DNA of 64,000 nt from Proteobacteria bacterium SG_bin5 (GTDB taxonomy: Bacteria > Pseudomonadota > Alphaproteobacteria > Sphingomonadales > Sphingomonadaceae), in contig LWDI01000060.1 in the NCBI GenBank assembly GCA_002083475.1, positions 36,250 through 100,249 on the forward strand, written 5' to 3'. Shown piece after piece: positions 42,388-52,163 of the stretch; the stretch's first letter is position 1, and each line of letters starts with the position of its first letter. Position numbers and translations under genes: made by a program. Under the pieces are notes generated by a model. The model worked only from the letters and a program-made list of their open reading frames with translations. It had not been told where the DNA came from and searched no databases.

Positions 42388-43209
42388 ATGGCGGCTCCTG
42401 TCGTCACCATGCAGCAATTGCTCGAAACCGGCGCGCATTTCGGTCACCAGACCCACCGCTGGAACCCCAAGATGAAGCCCTACATCTTCGGCGAGCGCAA
42501 CGGCGTCCATATTCTCGACCTGTCGCAGTCGGTGCCGCTGTTCGCGCGCGCGCTCGATTTCATCTCGGCGACGGTGGCCGCGGGCGGCAAGGTGCTGTTC
42601 GTCGGCACCAAGCGCCAGGCGCAGGAAGCGATCGCCGACGCCGCGCGCCGCTCGGGCCAGCATTTCGTCAACCATCGCTGGCTGGGCGGGATGCTCACCA
42701 ATTGGAAGACCATCTCGGGCTCGATCAAGCGCTTCAAGATGCTCGAGGAGCGTTTGTCGGGCGACACCACCGGCCTCACCAAGAAGGAAGTGCTCCAGCT
42801 CACCCGCGAGCGCGACAAGCTCGAACTGTCGCTGGGCGGCATCCGCGACATGGGTGGCATTCCCGACGTGATGTTCGTGATCGACGCGAACAAGGAAGAG
42901 CTGGCGATCAAGGAAGCGAACACGCTCGGCATTCCGGTCGTCGCGATCCTCGATTCGAACGTCTCGCCCGATGGCATCGCTTTCCCGGTGCCGGGTAATG
43001 ACGACGCCAGCCGCGCGATCCGCCTTTATTGCGAGGCGGTGGCGATCGCGGCGACGCGCGGCGGCCAGGAAGCCCAGGCGCGCTACACCGGCGACATCGG
43101 CGCGCTCGACGAGCCGCTGCCCGAGGCCGCGCTCGATCTGACGCCCGAGGCCTATGCCGAACAGCCCGGTGACGTGCCCGCCGGCGGCGAGCCCGCGCTC
43201 GACGCCTGA
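42388..43209 (+). CDS. rpsB: 30S ribosomal protein S2
   Basis: A 273-residue S2. Key blocks are QLLETGAHFGHQTHRWNPKM, VNHRWLGGMLTNWKTI and VMFVIDANKEELAIKEANTLGIP. The C-terminus has a 25-residue acidic extension. The ATG at 42388 is seven bases from AAGGA; an in-frame ATG at 42382 is too close. It starts the conserved rpsB-tsf-pyrH-frr run. Confidence 0.98.
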   Translation: MAAPVVTMQQLLETGAHFGHQTHRWNPKMKPYIFGERNGVHILDLSQSVPLFARALDFISATVAAGGKVLFVGTKRQAQEAIADAARRSGQHFVNHRWLGGMLTNWKTISGSIKRFKMLEERLSGDTTGLTKKEVLQLTRERDKLELSLGGIRDMGGIPDVMFVIDANKEELAIKEANTLGIPVVAILDSNVSPDGIAFPVPGNDDASRAIRLYCEAVAIAATRGGQEAQARYTGDIGALDEPLPEAALDLTPEAYAEQPGDVPAGGEPALDA

Positions 43210-43230
43210 GCTGTCGCTGAACTGACATCA

Positions 43231-43256
43231 GGGCGGGATAGCAGCCTATCCCGTCC
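43231..43256 (+). terminator. Intercistronic hairpin between rpsB and tsf
   Basis: GGGCGGGATA and TATCCCGTCC form a ten-base stem (one G-U pair) with loop GCAGCC, 22 bases after rpsB. No T run follows, so it probably attenuates or protects the transcript rather than fully terminating it. Confidence 0.6.
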
Positions 43257-43290
43257 GCTTTCCCGCTGACCAAATCGAAGGACCAGGATC

Positions 43291-44229
43291 ATGGCCGAAG
43301 TCACTGCCGCCACCGTCAAGGAACTGCGCGAAAAGAGCGGCGCGGGGATGATGGATTGCAAAAAGGCGCTCGCCGAAACCGGCGGCGACATGGACGCGGC
43401 GATGGATTGGCTGCGCACCAAGGGCCTCGCCGCCGCCGCCAAGAAATCGAGCCGCACGGCGGCCGAAGGGCTGATCGGCATCGCCGTCGCCGGCACCAAG
43501 GGCGCGGCGATCGAGGTGAATTCGGAAACCGATTTCGTCGCCAAGAACGAGATGTTCCAGGCGTTCGTGCGCGAAGTCACGCAGATCGCGCTCGAGCGGG
43601 GCGACGATCTGGAGGTGCTGAAGGCGGCGCCGATGGCCTCGGGCAAGACGGTCGAGGAACAGCTCGTCGCCAATATCGCGACGATCGGCGAGAACCAGGG
43701 GTTGCGCCGCGCGCGTCGCCTGGAAGTCACCGCCGGCGCGGTGGTGCCTTATGTCCACAACAGCGTGTCGCCCGGCCTCGGCAAGATCGGTGTGCTCGTC
43801 GCGCTCCAGAGCGAGGCCGGCGCCGACGTGCTCGAGCCGCTGGGCAAGCAGATCGCGATGCACATCGCCGCCGCTTTTCCGCTCGCGCTGCGCGAGGACG
43901 AGCTCGACCCGGACGTGATCGAGCGCGAGCGCGCGATCGCGACCGAAAAGGCCGCCGAAAGCGGCAAGCCCGCCGACATCATCGCCAAGATGGTGGAAGG
44001 CGCGATCGCCAAATATCGCAAGGAAAACGCGCTGCTCAGCCAATTGCTGGTGATGGACGGCAAGACCAAGGTCGCCGATTTCGTCGCGCAAAAGGCCAAG
44101 GAAGTCGGCCACGACATTCAGCTGACCGACTATGTCCGCTTCCAGCTGGGTGAGGGCATCGAGAAGGAAACCAGCGACTTCGCGGCCGAAGTCGCCAAGG
44201 CATCGGGCGTCCCGCAGCCGGGCGCCTGA
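43291..44229 (+). CDS. tsf: Elongation factor Ts
   Basis: A 312-residue EF-Ts, the nucleotide exchange factor for EF-Tu. The UBA-like N-terminus VKELREKSGAGMMDCKKALAE, the core NSETDFVAKNEMF and the C-terminal block VDGKTKVADFVAQ-type (here MDGKTKVADFVAQKAK) are all present. The ATG follows AAGGACC. It is one gene after rpsB in the standard order. Confidence 0.98.
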   Translation: MAEVTAATVKELREKSGAGMMDCKKALAETGGDMDAAMDWLRTKGLAAAAKKSSRTAAEGLIGIAVAGTKGAAIEVNSETDFVAKNEMFQAFVREVTQIALERGDDLEVLKAAPMASGKTVEEQLVANIATIGENQGLRRARRLEVTAGAVVPYVHNSVSPGLGKIGVLVALQSEAGADVLEPLGKQIAMHIAAAFPLALREDELDPDVIERERAIATEKAAESGKPADIIAKMVEGAIAKYRKENALLSQLLVMDGKTKVADFVAQKAKEVGHDIQLTDYVRFQLGEGIEKETSDFAAEVAKASGVPQPGA

Positions 44230-44337
44230 TTTCGGATCGTCGCGCGCCGGGGCCGAGCATGGCACCGGCGCCTGATCCGCCTTGCAATTCCCGGTCGCGC
44301 GCCTAAGGTCCGCGCCACTTTCAGTCCCGGACCCGCG

Positions 44338-45063
44338 ATGACGATCCCCCATTTCAAGCGTATTCTCCTGAAGCTGTCGGGCGAGGTCCTGATGGGCCAG
44401 CAGCAGTTCGGGATCGATCCGGCGACGGTCGATCGCGTCGCGGGGGAAATCGCGGCGGCCAAGCAAGCGGGGCACGAGTTGTGCGTCGTCGTCGGCGGCG
44501 GCAATATCTTCCGCGGGCTCGCCGGCGCGGCCAAGGGCTTCGATCGTACCAGCGCCGATTATATGGGCATGCTCGCGACCGTGATGAACGCGATCGCGGT
44601 GCAGAACGCGCTCGAGAAGATGGGCGTCGAAACCCGCGTTCAATCGGCGATCCCGATGGCGAGCGTGTGCGAGCCCTATATCCGCCGCCGCGCGATCCGC
44701 CATATGGAGAAGGGCCGGATCGTGATTTTCGCCGCCGGCACCGGCAATCCCTTTTTCACCACCGACACCGCCGCCGCGCTGCGCGCCGCCGAGATGAATT
44801 GCGACGCGTTGTTCAAAGGCACGAGCGTCGACGGCGTCTATAATGCCGATCCCAAGCAGGACGCGAGCGCGACCCGCTACGAGGAATTGGGCTATGGCCA
44901 GGTGCTCGCGGACAATCTGAAGGTGATGGACGCCGCCGCGGTCGCTTTGTGCCGCGAAAACAACATTCCGATCGTGGTGTTCAACATCCGCAAAGAGGGT
45001 AATCTCGCCTCGGTGATGAAGGGCGAGGGGACCTCGACGATCGTGCACAAGATGGAGAAGTGA
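44338..45063 (+). CDS. pyrH: UMP kinase
   Basis: A 241-residue bacterial UMP kinase of the amino-acid kinase fold. The phosphate-binding motif is KRILLKLSGEVLMG, followed by VVGGGNIFRG, DYMGMLATVMNA and GTGNPFFTTDTAAALRA. It phosphorylates UMP to UDP. The 108-base gap after tsf may hold a promoter. The frr gene starts 3 bases after the stop. Confidence 0.98.
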   Translation: MTIPHFKRILLKLSGEVLMGQQQFGIDPATVDRVAGEIAAAKQAGHELCVVVGGGNIFRGLAGAAKGFDRTSADYMGMLATVMNAIAVQNALEKMGVETRVQSAIPMASVCEPYIRRRAIRHMEKGRIVIFAAGTGNPFFTTDTAAALRAAEMNCDALFKGTSVDGVYNADPKQDASATRYEELGYGQVLADNLKVMDAAAVALCRENNIPIVVFNIRKEGNLASVMKGEGTSTIVHKMEK

Positions 45064-45066
45064 GCC

Positions 45067-45624
45067 ATGCCCGCCTATGACAAGGCCGATCTGGAACGCC
45101 GCATGCACGGCGCGGTCGAGGCGCTGAAGAACGATCTGGGCGGTTTGCGCACCGGTCGCGCGAGCGTGACTTTGCTCGATCCGGTGACGGTCGAGGTTTA
45201 TGGCAGCCAGATGCCGCTCAATCAGGTCGCGACCGTCTCGACGCCCGAGGCGCGGCTGATTTCGGTGCAAGTGTGGGATCGCTCGAACGTCGGCGCGGCC
45301 GATAAGGCGATCCGCTCGGCGGGGCTGGGGCTCAACCCGATCGTCGACGGGCAGACGCTGCGCATCCCGATTCCCGATCTCACCGAGGAACGCCGCAAGG
45401 AACTCGCCAAGCTCGCCGGCCAATATGCCGAAAAAGCGCGCGTCGCCGCGCGTAACGTCCGTCGCGACGGCATGGACGCGCTCAAGACCGACGAGAAGAA
45501 AGGCGTGATGAGCGAGGACGAGCGCAAGCGCGGCGAGACCGAGGTGCAAAAGCTGACCGACGCGACCATCGCCGAAATCGACGCCGCCGCCGCCGCGAAG
45601 GAAAAGGAAATTCTCGGCAAGTGA
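45067..45624 (+). CDS. frr: Ribosome recycling factor
   Basis: A 185-residue RRF. The three-helix bundle and head domain carry the family blocks LRTGRASVTLLDPVTVEVYG, MPLNQVATVSTPEARLISVQVWD and RIPIPDLTEERRKELAKLAGQYAEKARVAARNVRRDGMD. It splits post-termination ribosomes with EF-G. The uppS GTG overlaps the stop. Confidence 0.98.
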   Translation: MPAYDKADLERRMHGAVEALKNDLGGLRTGRASVTLLDPVTVEVYGSQMPLNQVATVSTPEARLISVQVWDRSNVGAADKAIRSAGLGLNPIVDGQTLRIPIPDLTEERRKELAKLAGQYAEKARVAARNVRRDGMDALKTDEKKGVMSEDERKRGETEVQKLTDATIAEIDAAAAAKEKEILGK

Positions 45625-46364
45625 GCGTGCGGGCCGCCCCGGCGCCGCAGGCGAACACGGGGACGGGCGCGCTGCCGCGCCACGTCGCGATCATCATGGA
45701 CGGCAACGGCCGCTGGGCCAAGGCGCGCTTCCTGCCGCGCCTCGCCGGCCACAAGGCAGGGGTGGAGGCGGTGCGCCGCGTCACCCGCCATGCGCGCAAG
45801 CTCGGCATCGAGGCGCTGACGCTCTACGCCTTCTCCTCCGAAAATTGGCGCCGCCCCGACGAGGAAGTGCGCGATCTGACCGGGTTGCTCAAACATTTCA
45901 TCCGCGCCGATTTGAGCGAATTGGTGCGCGAGAACGTCCGGCTGCGCGTGATCGGCGACTATCGCCGCTTCGGCGCGGAGGCGAGCGCGCTGATCGAGGA
46001 CGCGCTCGCGCGCACCGCCGCGAACAGCGGGCCGCTGCTGGTGATCGCGCTCAACTATGGCTCGCACGTCGAACTCGCCCATGCCGCCCGTCTGCTCGCC
46101 GAGCGTGCCGCGCGCGGCGAGATGGCGTTCGAGGCGATCACCCCCGAGGCGATCGAGGCCGAGCTCGAAACGCGCGATCTGCCGCCGCTCGATCTGTTGA
46201 TCCGCACCTCGGGCGAATGCCGCCTCTCCAATTTCCTGCTCTGGCAAGCGGCTTATGCCGAATTGCTGTTCGTCGAGACGCTCTGGCCCGATTTCGACGA
46301 GGCGGCGTTCGAGGCGGCGATCGCCGCGTTCGGGCAGAGGCAGCGCCGCTTCGGGGGGCTATGA
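45621..46364 (+). CDS. uppS: Undecaprenyl diphosphate synthase
   Basis: A 247-residue cis-prenyltransferase. Catalytic and substrate motifs are HVAIIMDGNGRWAKAR (Asp near residue 27), TLYAFSSENWRRP and DLLIRTSGECRLSNFLLWQ. It makes the C55 carrier for peptidoglycan and polysaccharide synthesis. GTG at 45621 overlaps the frr stop; the first 17 residues are a variable tail. Its stop overlaps the cdsA start as ATGA. Confidence 0.96.
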   Translation: MSVRAAPAPQANTGTGALPRHVAIIMDGNGRWAKARFLPRLAGHKAGVEAVRRVTRHARKLGIEALTLYAFSSENWRRPDEEVRDLTGLLKHFIRADLSELVRENVRLRVIGDYRRFGAEASALIEDALARTAANSGPLLVIALNYGSHVELAHAARLLAERAARGEMAFEAITPEAIEAELETRDLPPLDLLIRTSGECRLSNFLLWQAAYAELLFVETLWPDFDEAAFEAAIAAFGQRQRRFGGL

Positions 46365-47167
46365 GCCGGCCCCCTTCCGAACTCGCCGCGCGCGTCGCGG
46401 TGGGGGCGGCGCTGGCGGCGGTGGCGCTCGGCGCCTTGTGGCTCGGCGGGCACGCCTTTTGGCTGCTGTGCGTGCTGATGGCGCTCGGCGTGCTTTACGA
46501 ATGGGCAGGCCTCGCCCAGGCGAGCGCGGCGACGCGGCGGCTCGCGCAATTGGCGCTGATGGTGCCGCTCGCGATCCTGTCGCCGCTCGCGATCACGCCG
46601 CCGGTGATGCATTCGCCCTATTTCCTGGCGCTGGGGTTGATCCTGGGCGCGGCAATGTTCGTCGGCGCGGTGACGCGGCGCGGCTTTTTGGCGGCGGGCG
46701 TGATTTATGCCGGGCTGCCGGTGCTCGCCCTGTTGCTGATCCGCGACCAGCCGCGCGGCCTCGAATTCGCCTTTTGGACCTTCGGCCTGGTGTGGCTGTG
46801 CGACATCGGCGCCTATTTCGCGGGTCGCGCTTTCGGCGGACCGCGTCTGGCGCCACAAATCAGCCCGAACAAGACTTGGGCGGGAGCGCTGGGCGGGATC
46901 GCGCTCGCGAGCGTCTTCGCGGCGACGCTCCATTGGTATAGCGGGCTGCCCTGGCGGCTGACGCTCGCCACGCCGCTGCTGGCCATCCTGTCGGAACTGG
47001 GCGATTTATTCGAAAGCTGGCTCAAACGGCGCGCGGGGGTGAAAGACAGCGGCACGCTCTTGCCCGGGCATGGCGGCTTGCTAGACCGATTGGATGGGCT
47101 GGTGCCGGTGGCGCCGATCGCGGCGTTGTTGGTGATGCTGCCGCGCATCGAAGGATTATGGCGATGA
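46361..47167 (+). CDS. cdsA: Phosphatidate cytidylyltransferase
   Basis: A 268-residue membrane enzyme with about seven helices. The CDS signature S-x3-R-x5-D-SG near the C-terminus is seen as LFESWLKRRAGVKDSGTLLP followed by GHGGLLDRLDG. It makes CDP-diacylglycerol, the precursor used by PssA encoded about 5 kb upstream. Its stop overlaps the dxr start. Confidence 0.95.
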   Translation: MSRPPSELAARVAVGAALAAVALGALWLGGHAFWLLCVLMALGVLYEWAGLAQASAATRRLAQLALMVPLAILSPLAITPPVMHSPYFLALGLILGAAMFVGAVTRRGFLAAGVIYAGLPVLALLLIRDQPRGLEFAFWTFGLVWLCDIGAYFAGRAFGGPRLAPQISPNKTWAGALGGIALASVFAATLHWYSGLPWRLTLATPLLAILSELGDLFESWLKRRAGVKDSGTLLPGHGGLLDRLDGLVPVAPIAALLVMLPRIEGLWR

Positions 47168-48321
47168 AGACAGTGACGATTTTGGGCGCGACCGGGTCGA
47201 TCGGCGGCTCGACCCTCGACTTGATCGAACGCGCGCCCGAGGCGTTCGACGTGATCGCGCTCACCGCCAATTGCGACGTCGAAAAGCTCGCGGCCGCCGC
47301 GATCCGCACCAATGCGCGCCTCGCCGTGGTGGCCGACGACAGCTGCTACGGCGCGCTCAAGGACCGGCTCGCGGGCACGGGCATCGAAGCCGCGGCGGGC
47401 GCCGAGGCGGTGTGCGACGCCGCGCGCGCGGGCGCCGATTGGACGATGGCGGCGATCGTCGGCTGCGCGGGGCTCAAGCCGAGCATGGCCGCGGTCGAAC
47501 AGGGCAAGACGGTCGCGCTCGCCAACAAGGAAGCGCTGGTCTCGGCCGGCGAGGTGATGACGGCGGCGGTCGCCGAACATGGCGCGACGCTGCTCCCGGT
47601 CGATAGCGAGCATAACGCCGTCTACCAATGTTTCGATCACGCCGCGCCGGGGCGCGTCGCGCGCGTGATCCTCACCGCGAGCGGCGGGCCGTTCCGCGAT
47701 ACCCCGGCCGAGGCGATGGCGGCGATCACCCCGGCGCAGGCGGTCGCGCACCCCAATTGGTCGATGGGCGCGAAGATCAGCGTCGATTCGGCGACGCTGA
47801 TGAACAAGGGGCTCGAATTGATCGAGGCGTTCCACTTGTTCCCGATCACCGCCGATCAGCTCGACGTGGTGGTCCACCGCCAATCGGTGATCCATTCGAT
47901 GGTCGAATATGTCGACGGCTCGGTGCTCGCCCAGCTCGGCACCCCCGATATGCGCACGCCGATCGCCTATACGCTCGCCTGGCCCGATCGCATGGCGACG
48001 CCGGGGCCGCGGCTCGATCTGGCGGCGATCGGGCGGCTCGATTTCCAGGCGCCCGATTTCGATCGCTTCCCGTGCCTCAAACTCGCGCTCGATTGCCTGA
48101 AGGCGGGCGGGGCGCGACCGATCATCCTCAACGCCGCGAACGAAGTGGCGGTCGCGGCTTTTCTCGGCGGTCATGCGGGTTTTCTTGAAATTGCCGCAAT
48201 CGTCGCCGATACGCTGGAGTGCTACGACCCGGCGCCGCCGGCGACGCTCGACGCGGTCCTGGCGATCGATGCCGAGGCGCGCCGACTCGCGGGCGAGCGT
48301 GTGAAGGATAGTGTCGCTTGA
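47164..48321 (+). CDS. dxr: 1-deoxy-D-xylulose 5-phosphate reductoisomerase
   Basis: A 385-residue enzyme of the non-mevalonate isoprenoid pathway. The NADPH loop is TVTILGATGSIGGSTLDLIE, with metal and substrate residues in LANKEALVSAGEVM, LLPVDSEHNAVYQC, TASGGPFRD, HPNWSMGAKISVDSATLMNKGLE. The ATG at 47164 overlaps the cdsA stop (ATGA) and lies eight bases from AAGGA; ATG 47158 would add MA. It provides isoprenyl precursors for UppS. Confidence 0.96.
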   Translation: MKTVTILGATGSIGGSTLDLIERAPEAFDVIALTANCDVEKLAAAAIRTNARLAVVADDSCYGALKDRLAGTGIEAAAGAEAVCDAARAGADWTMAAIVGCAGLKPSMAAVEQGKTVALANKEALVSAGEVMTAAVAEHGATLLPVDSEHNAVYQCFDHAAPGRVARVILTASGGPFRDTPAEAMAAITPAQAVAHPNWSMGAKISVDSATLMNKGLELIEAFHLFPITADQLDVVVHRQSVIHSMVEYVDGSVLAQLGTPDMRTPIAYTLAWPDRMATPGPRLDLAAIGRLDFQAPDFDRFPCLKLALDCLKAGGARPIILNAANEVAVAAFLGGHAGFLEIAAIVADTLECYDPAPPATLDAVLAIDAEARRLAGERVKDSVA

Positions 48322-49457
48322 GCCAGTCGCCCGGTCTGTTGGTCACGCTGCTGGCGTTCGTTCTGGTGATCGGGCCGCTGGTGTTCGTCCATGAGCTCGG
48401 CCATTATCTCGTCGGCCGCTGGTGCGGGGTGAAGGCGGACGAATTCTCGATCGGCTTCGGGCAAGAAGTGTTCGGCGTCACCGACAAGCGCGGCACGCGC
48501 TGGCGCTTCGGTTGGCTGCCGATCGGCGGCTATGTGAAATTCGCCGGCGACATGGATCCGTCGAGCCGCAGCGATCCCGATTGGCTCGCGATGCCGGCGG
48601 AAGAGCGCGCGAAGACTTTTCCCGCCAAGCCCGTGTGGCAACGCGCGTTGATCGTGGCGGCGGGGCCGTTCACCAATTTCCTCGTCGCGCTGCTGATCCT
48701 CGCGGCTTATGCGATGGCGATCGGCGAAGCGCGCTTTCCGCCGGTGGTCGGGCTGGTCGAGCCCGGCAGCGCCGCCGCCGCCGCCGGCTTGCAACAAGGC
48801 GACCGGATCACCGCGCTCGGCGGGCGCCGGATCGATGATTTCACCCAGATGATCGAGTTCGTCCGCCTACGGCCGGGCCGGACGGTGCGGATCGACTATG
48901 AACGCGCCGGCGCGCCGCGCGCGACCGAAGCGGTGATCGGCGCGACGACCTTGACGGATCGCTTCGGCAATCGCGCGCAGATCGGTCGGCTCGGGCTGGG
49001 TTACGATAAGGCGAGCGTGCGCTACGATCGCGTCGGGCTGCTGCGAGCCCCCGGGGTCGCGCTCGCCAAAATGGGCAGCATCCTGGCGATGATGCGCGAC
49101 GTGATCGGCCAGATCGTGACGGGGGAGCGTTCGGTCAAGGAATTGGGCGGACCCTTGCAAATCGCCAAGATTTCGGGCGAGCAGTTCAGCGAGGGCGCGG
49201 CCAATTTCATTCTGCTGATCGCGCTGGTCTCGATTAATCTCGCGGTCATCAACTTGCTGCCAGTGCCGGTGCTCGACGGCGGGCATTTGCTGTTTTACGC
49301 GATCGAGGCGGTGCGGCGGCGGCCGGTCGACGCGAAAGTGATGGAATGGGCGTTTCGGGGCGGGCTCGCGGCGGTGCTCGCGCTGATGCTGATGGTAACG
49401 TTCAACGATCTGGGTTCTTTTGGGCTGTGGAGCAGGCTGGCCGGCTTGATCGGCTAA
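48318..49457 (+). CDS. rseP: Site-2 protease RseP
   Basis: A 379-residue intramembrane zinc protease. The zinc site is FVHELGHYLVGRWCG near residues 23-37 and the third ligand is in NLLPVPVLDGGHLLFY near residue 310. One PDZ domain (GLVEPGSAAAAAGLQQGDRITALGG) is visible where E. coli has two. It cleaves anti-sigma factors and signal peptide remnants in the inner membrane. The start is TTG 48318, overlapping the dxr stop. Confidence 0.95.
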   Translation: MSQSPGLLVTLLAFVLVIGPLVFVHELGHYLVGRWCGVKADEFSIGFGQEVFGVTDKRGTRWRFGWLPIGGYVKFAGDMDPSSRSDPDWLAMPAEERAKTFPAKPVWQRALIVAAGPFTNFLVALLILAAYAMAIGEARFPPVVGLVEPGSAAAAAGLQQGDRITALGGRRIDDFTQMIEFVRLRPGRTVRIDYERAGAPRATEAVIGATTLTDRFGNRAQIGRLGLGYDKASVRYDRVGLLRAPGVALAKMGSILAMMRDVIGQIVTGERSVKELGGPLQIAKISGEQFSEGAANFILLIALVSINLAVINLLPVPVLDGGHLLFYAIEAVRRRPVDAKVMEWAFRGGLAAVLALMLMVTFNDLGSFGLWSRLAGLIG

Positions 49458-49511
49458 GCGGCTTAAGGCAGGGGCGTGCGGGGAGCGCGCCGAGGGTTGG
49501 TTTGGGGTGAC

Positions 49512-52163
49512 ATGGTGACAGTTAGGGATTCTCACGGCGCCGCGCGCCTGGCGGTGGGGCTGCTCGCGGGGACGATGCTGGGCGGCGTGCCGGGGCTCGC
49601 CGTGGCGCAAACCGCGCCCGCGCCGCAAGCGGCGACGCCGCCAGCCGCGACCCCCGCCGCGCCCGAGGCCGCGCGCGTCATCAAATCGATCCGCGTCGAA
49701 GGCTCGCAGCGGATCGAGCCCGAGACGGTGCTCTCCTATACCCGGCTGCGCGTCGGTGACGCGTTCACCAACGAAACGCTCGACCAGGCGATCAAGGATC
49801 TCCAGGCGAGCGACTTGTTCGCCGACGTTCAGATCGAAGGCGCGCTGACCGGCGACATCGTCGTGCGCATCCGCGAGAATCCGATCATCAACCGCGTGAT
49901 CTTCGAGGGCAATCGCCGGCTGAAGCAGGACAAGATCGACAAGGAAATCAAGCTCAAGCCGCGCCAGATCTTCACCCGCACGGCGGTGCGGCAAGACGTG
50001 CAGCGCATCATCGAGCTTTACCGCCGCCAGGGCCGTTTCGCCGCCTCGGTGAGCCCGAAAATGGTCTCGCTCGACCAGAACCGCGTCGACGTGATCTTCG
50101 AAGTGAACGAAGGCCCCAAGTCGCAGGTCCGCCAGATCAACATCATCGGCAACAACGTCTTCCCCGATAGCAAACTGCGCGCGCAAATGGCGACCAAACA
50201 GGCGCGCTTTTGGACGCTGCTGAGCTCGAACACCGGCTATGACCAGGATCGGCTCGCTTATGACCAGCAGAAGCTACGCCAATTCTACCTGACGCAGGGC
50301 TATGCCGATTTCAAGGTGATCTCGGCGGTGGCCGAGCTGACGCCTGATAAGCGCGACTTCATCATCACTTATGTGGTGGAAGAGGGCAAGCGCTACAAGT
50401 TCGGCGACATTACCGTCGACAGCGACATCCGTGATTTCGACAATAAGACGCTCGCCGCCTCGCTGCCCGCGAAAAAGGGGGATTGGTATAACGCCAAGAA
50501 GGTCGAGGACGCGGTCGAGCAGATCAACAATACGGCCGGCTTGTTCGGCTATGCGTTCAGCGACGTCAACCCGCAATACCGCCCCGATCGCGATGCGCTG
50601 ACCCTGTCGATCGAATTCCATATCGAGCAGCAGCAGCGCACCTATGTCGAGCGGATCGACGTCAACGGCAATACGCTCACGCAAGACAAGGTGATCCGCC
50701 GCGAGATCCGCCTGAACGAGGGCGACGCGTTCAATCGTTTCTTGGTCAAGCGCTCGCAAGATCGCATCAACTCGCTCGGCTTTTTCCAAGACAAGCTCGA
50801 AATCAAGGAAAAGCCGGGCACCGCGCCCGATCGCGTGATCCTCGAGACCAATGTCGAGGAACGTTCGACCGGCGAACTCAATCTCTCGGTCGGCTTTTCG
50901 AGCCTCGAGCAATTCGTCGTGCAGGCGGCCATACGCCAGCGCAACTTCCGCGGCAAGGGCCAGGAATTGCGGCTGAGCGGCAGCTATTCGCAATTCGCCA
51001 GGTCGATCGAGGCGGGCTTTACCGAACCCTATCTGTTCGATCGCAACATCGGCCTGGGCATCGATCTTTACCGGCGCGACTTCAATAACTTCAACTTTTT
51101 CAACTCGAACCGTAATAATACCTATAGCCAGGTCTCGACCGGCTTCAACGTGCGCATCGGTGTTCCGCTGACCGAATATTGGTCGCTCTCGGGGCGATAT
51201 ACGCTGCAGCAGGACCAGATCGGCCTCGGCCGCGACTTCTTCTCGCCCGATGGAAGCTGCAACGTGCTGATCGCCGGCCGGTTCTTGTGCGAACAGCTCG
51301 GCACGCGGGTCACCTCGGCGGTCGGCTTCACCTTGCTGTTCGATAGTTTGAATAGTCGGCTGCGGCCGACCGCGGGACGGCGGCTCTCGATCAACGCCGA
51401 TTTCGCCGGGCTCGGCGGGGACGTGCGATACGTCCGGCTCGCCGGCAATTTCTCGCAGTTCAAGAGCATCGGCGCGGGCTTCATCTTCTCGCTCCAGGCC
51501 GAGGGCGGGTACATCGTGCCGCTGCAGGGGAGCCCGGGGCCGGGGATCGATCCGATCCGGATCAACGACCGTTTCTATCTGGGCGAGCCCAACTTCCGCG
51601 GCTTTCAGATCCGCGGCGTCGGTCCGCGCGTGCTGCGCGCCTTTTATTTCGACGATCCGACCACCGGCGCGCAACTCGTCGAGACGAACCGCCGCAACTT
51701 CCAAGACGATGCGATCGGCGGCCGCGCCTTCTATCATGGCCGCGTCGAACTCGAGATTCCGCTCGGCTCGGGCGCGCGCGAGCTCGGGCTGCGCCCCTCG
51801 ATCTACAGCGATATCGGCGCGCTGTTCGGCGTGACCCGGCCGCTGCCGACCGCGACCTTCCCGACCGTGACCGACCCTGCGACGGGCGCGACCCGGGTGT
51901 TGCCGCTTTGCCCCCCCGGCTTCACCCTCGTGAGCACCACCAATTGTGTCAGCAATACCGACGCCAACACTTCGGCGACGCCGACCCCGCCCTTCGTCGA
52001 GCGTTTCGTCGGCGACACGCCCTTGCCGCGCGTCACGGTAGGGTTCGGGGTCAATTGGAACTCGCCCTTCGGTCCGCTGCGGATCGACGTCGCGCGCGCG
52101 CTCATCACCCGCGAGGGCGATGATCCCAAGCTCATCACTTTCAACGTAGGGACTCAATTCTAA
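49512..52163 (+). CDS. bamA: BamA, outer-membrane protein assembly factor
   Basis: An 883-residue Omp85 protein. A signal peptide (AARLAVGLLAGTMLGGVPGLAVAQ) is followed by an Ala/Pro linker, five POTRA repeats (about residues 50-420) and a 16-strand barrel ending in FNVGTQF, the usual aromatic terminus. A loop near residues 790-840 contains two cysteines (LPLCPPGF and TTNCVSN) and may be an external insertion. It folds and inserts beta-barrels. The ATG at 49512 opens the signal peptide. It overlaps skp by one base. Confidence 0.96.
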   Translation: MVTVRDSHGAARLAVGLLAGTMLGGVPGLAVAQTAPAPQAATPPAATPAAPEAARVIKSIRVEGSQRIEPETVLSYTRLRVGDAFTNETLDQAIKDLQASDLFADVQIEGALTGDIVVRIRENPIINRVIFEGNRRLKQDKIDKEIKLKPRQIFTRTAVRQDVQRIIELYRRQGRFAASVSPKMVSLDQNRVDVIFEVNEGPKSQVRQINIIGNNVFPDSKLRAQMATKQARFWTLLSSNTGYDQDRLAYDQQKLRQFYLTQGYADFKVISAVAELTPDKRDFIITYVVEEGKRYKFGDITVDSDIRDFDNKTLAASLPAKKGDWYNAKKVEDAVEQINNTAGLFGYAFSDVNPQYRPDRDALTLSIEFHIEQQQRTYVERIDVNGNTLTQDKVIRREIRLNEGDAFNRFLVKRSQDRINSLGFFQDKLEIKEKPGTAPDRVILETNVEERSTGELNLSVGFSSLEQFVVQAAIRQRNFRGKGQELRLSGSYSQFARSIEAGFTEPYLFDRNIGLGIDLYRRDFNNFNFFNSNRNNTYSQVSTGFNVRIGVPLTEYWSLSGRYTLQQDQIGLGRDFFSPDGSCNVLIAGRFLCEQLGTRVTSAVGFTLLFDSLNSRLRPTAGRRLSINADFAGLGGDVRYVRLAGNFSQFKSIGAGFIFSLQAEGGYIVPLQGSPGPGIDPIRINDRFYLGEPNFRGFQIRGVGPRVLRAFYFDDPTTGAQLVETNRRNFQDDAIGGRAFYHGRVELEIPLGSGARELGLRPSIYSDIGALFGVTRPLPTATFPTVTDPATGATRVLPLCPPGFTLVSTTNCVSNTDANTSATPTPPFVERFVGDTPLPRVTVGFGVNWNSPFGPLRIDVARALITREGDDPKLITFNVGTQF

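Noticed and set aside
43246..45549. A 767-codon minus-strand open frame opposite tsf, pyrH and frr
   Set aside because: It covers three conserved genes and has the same low-complexity shadow composition; no ribosome binding site or motif.
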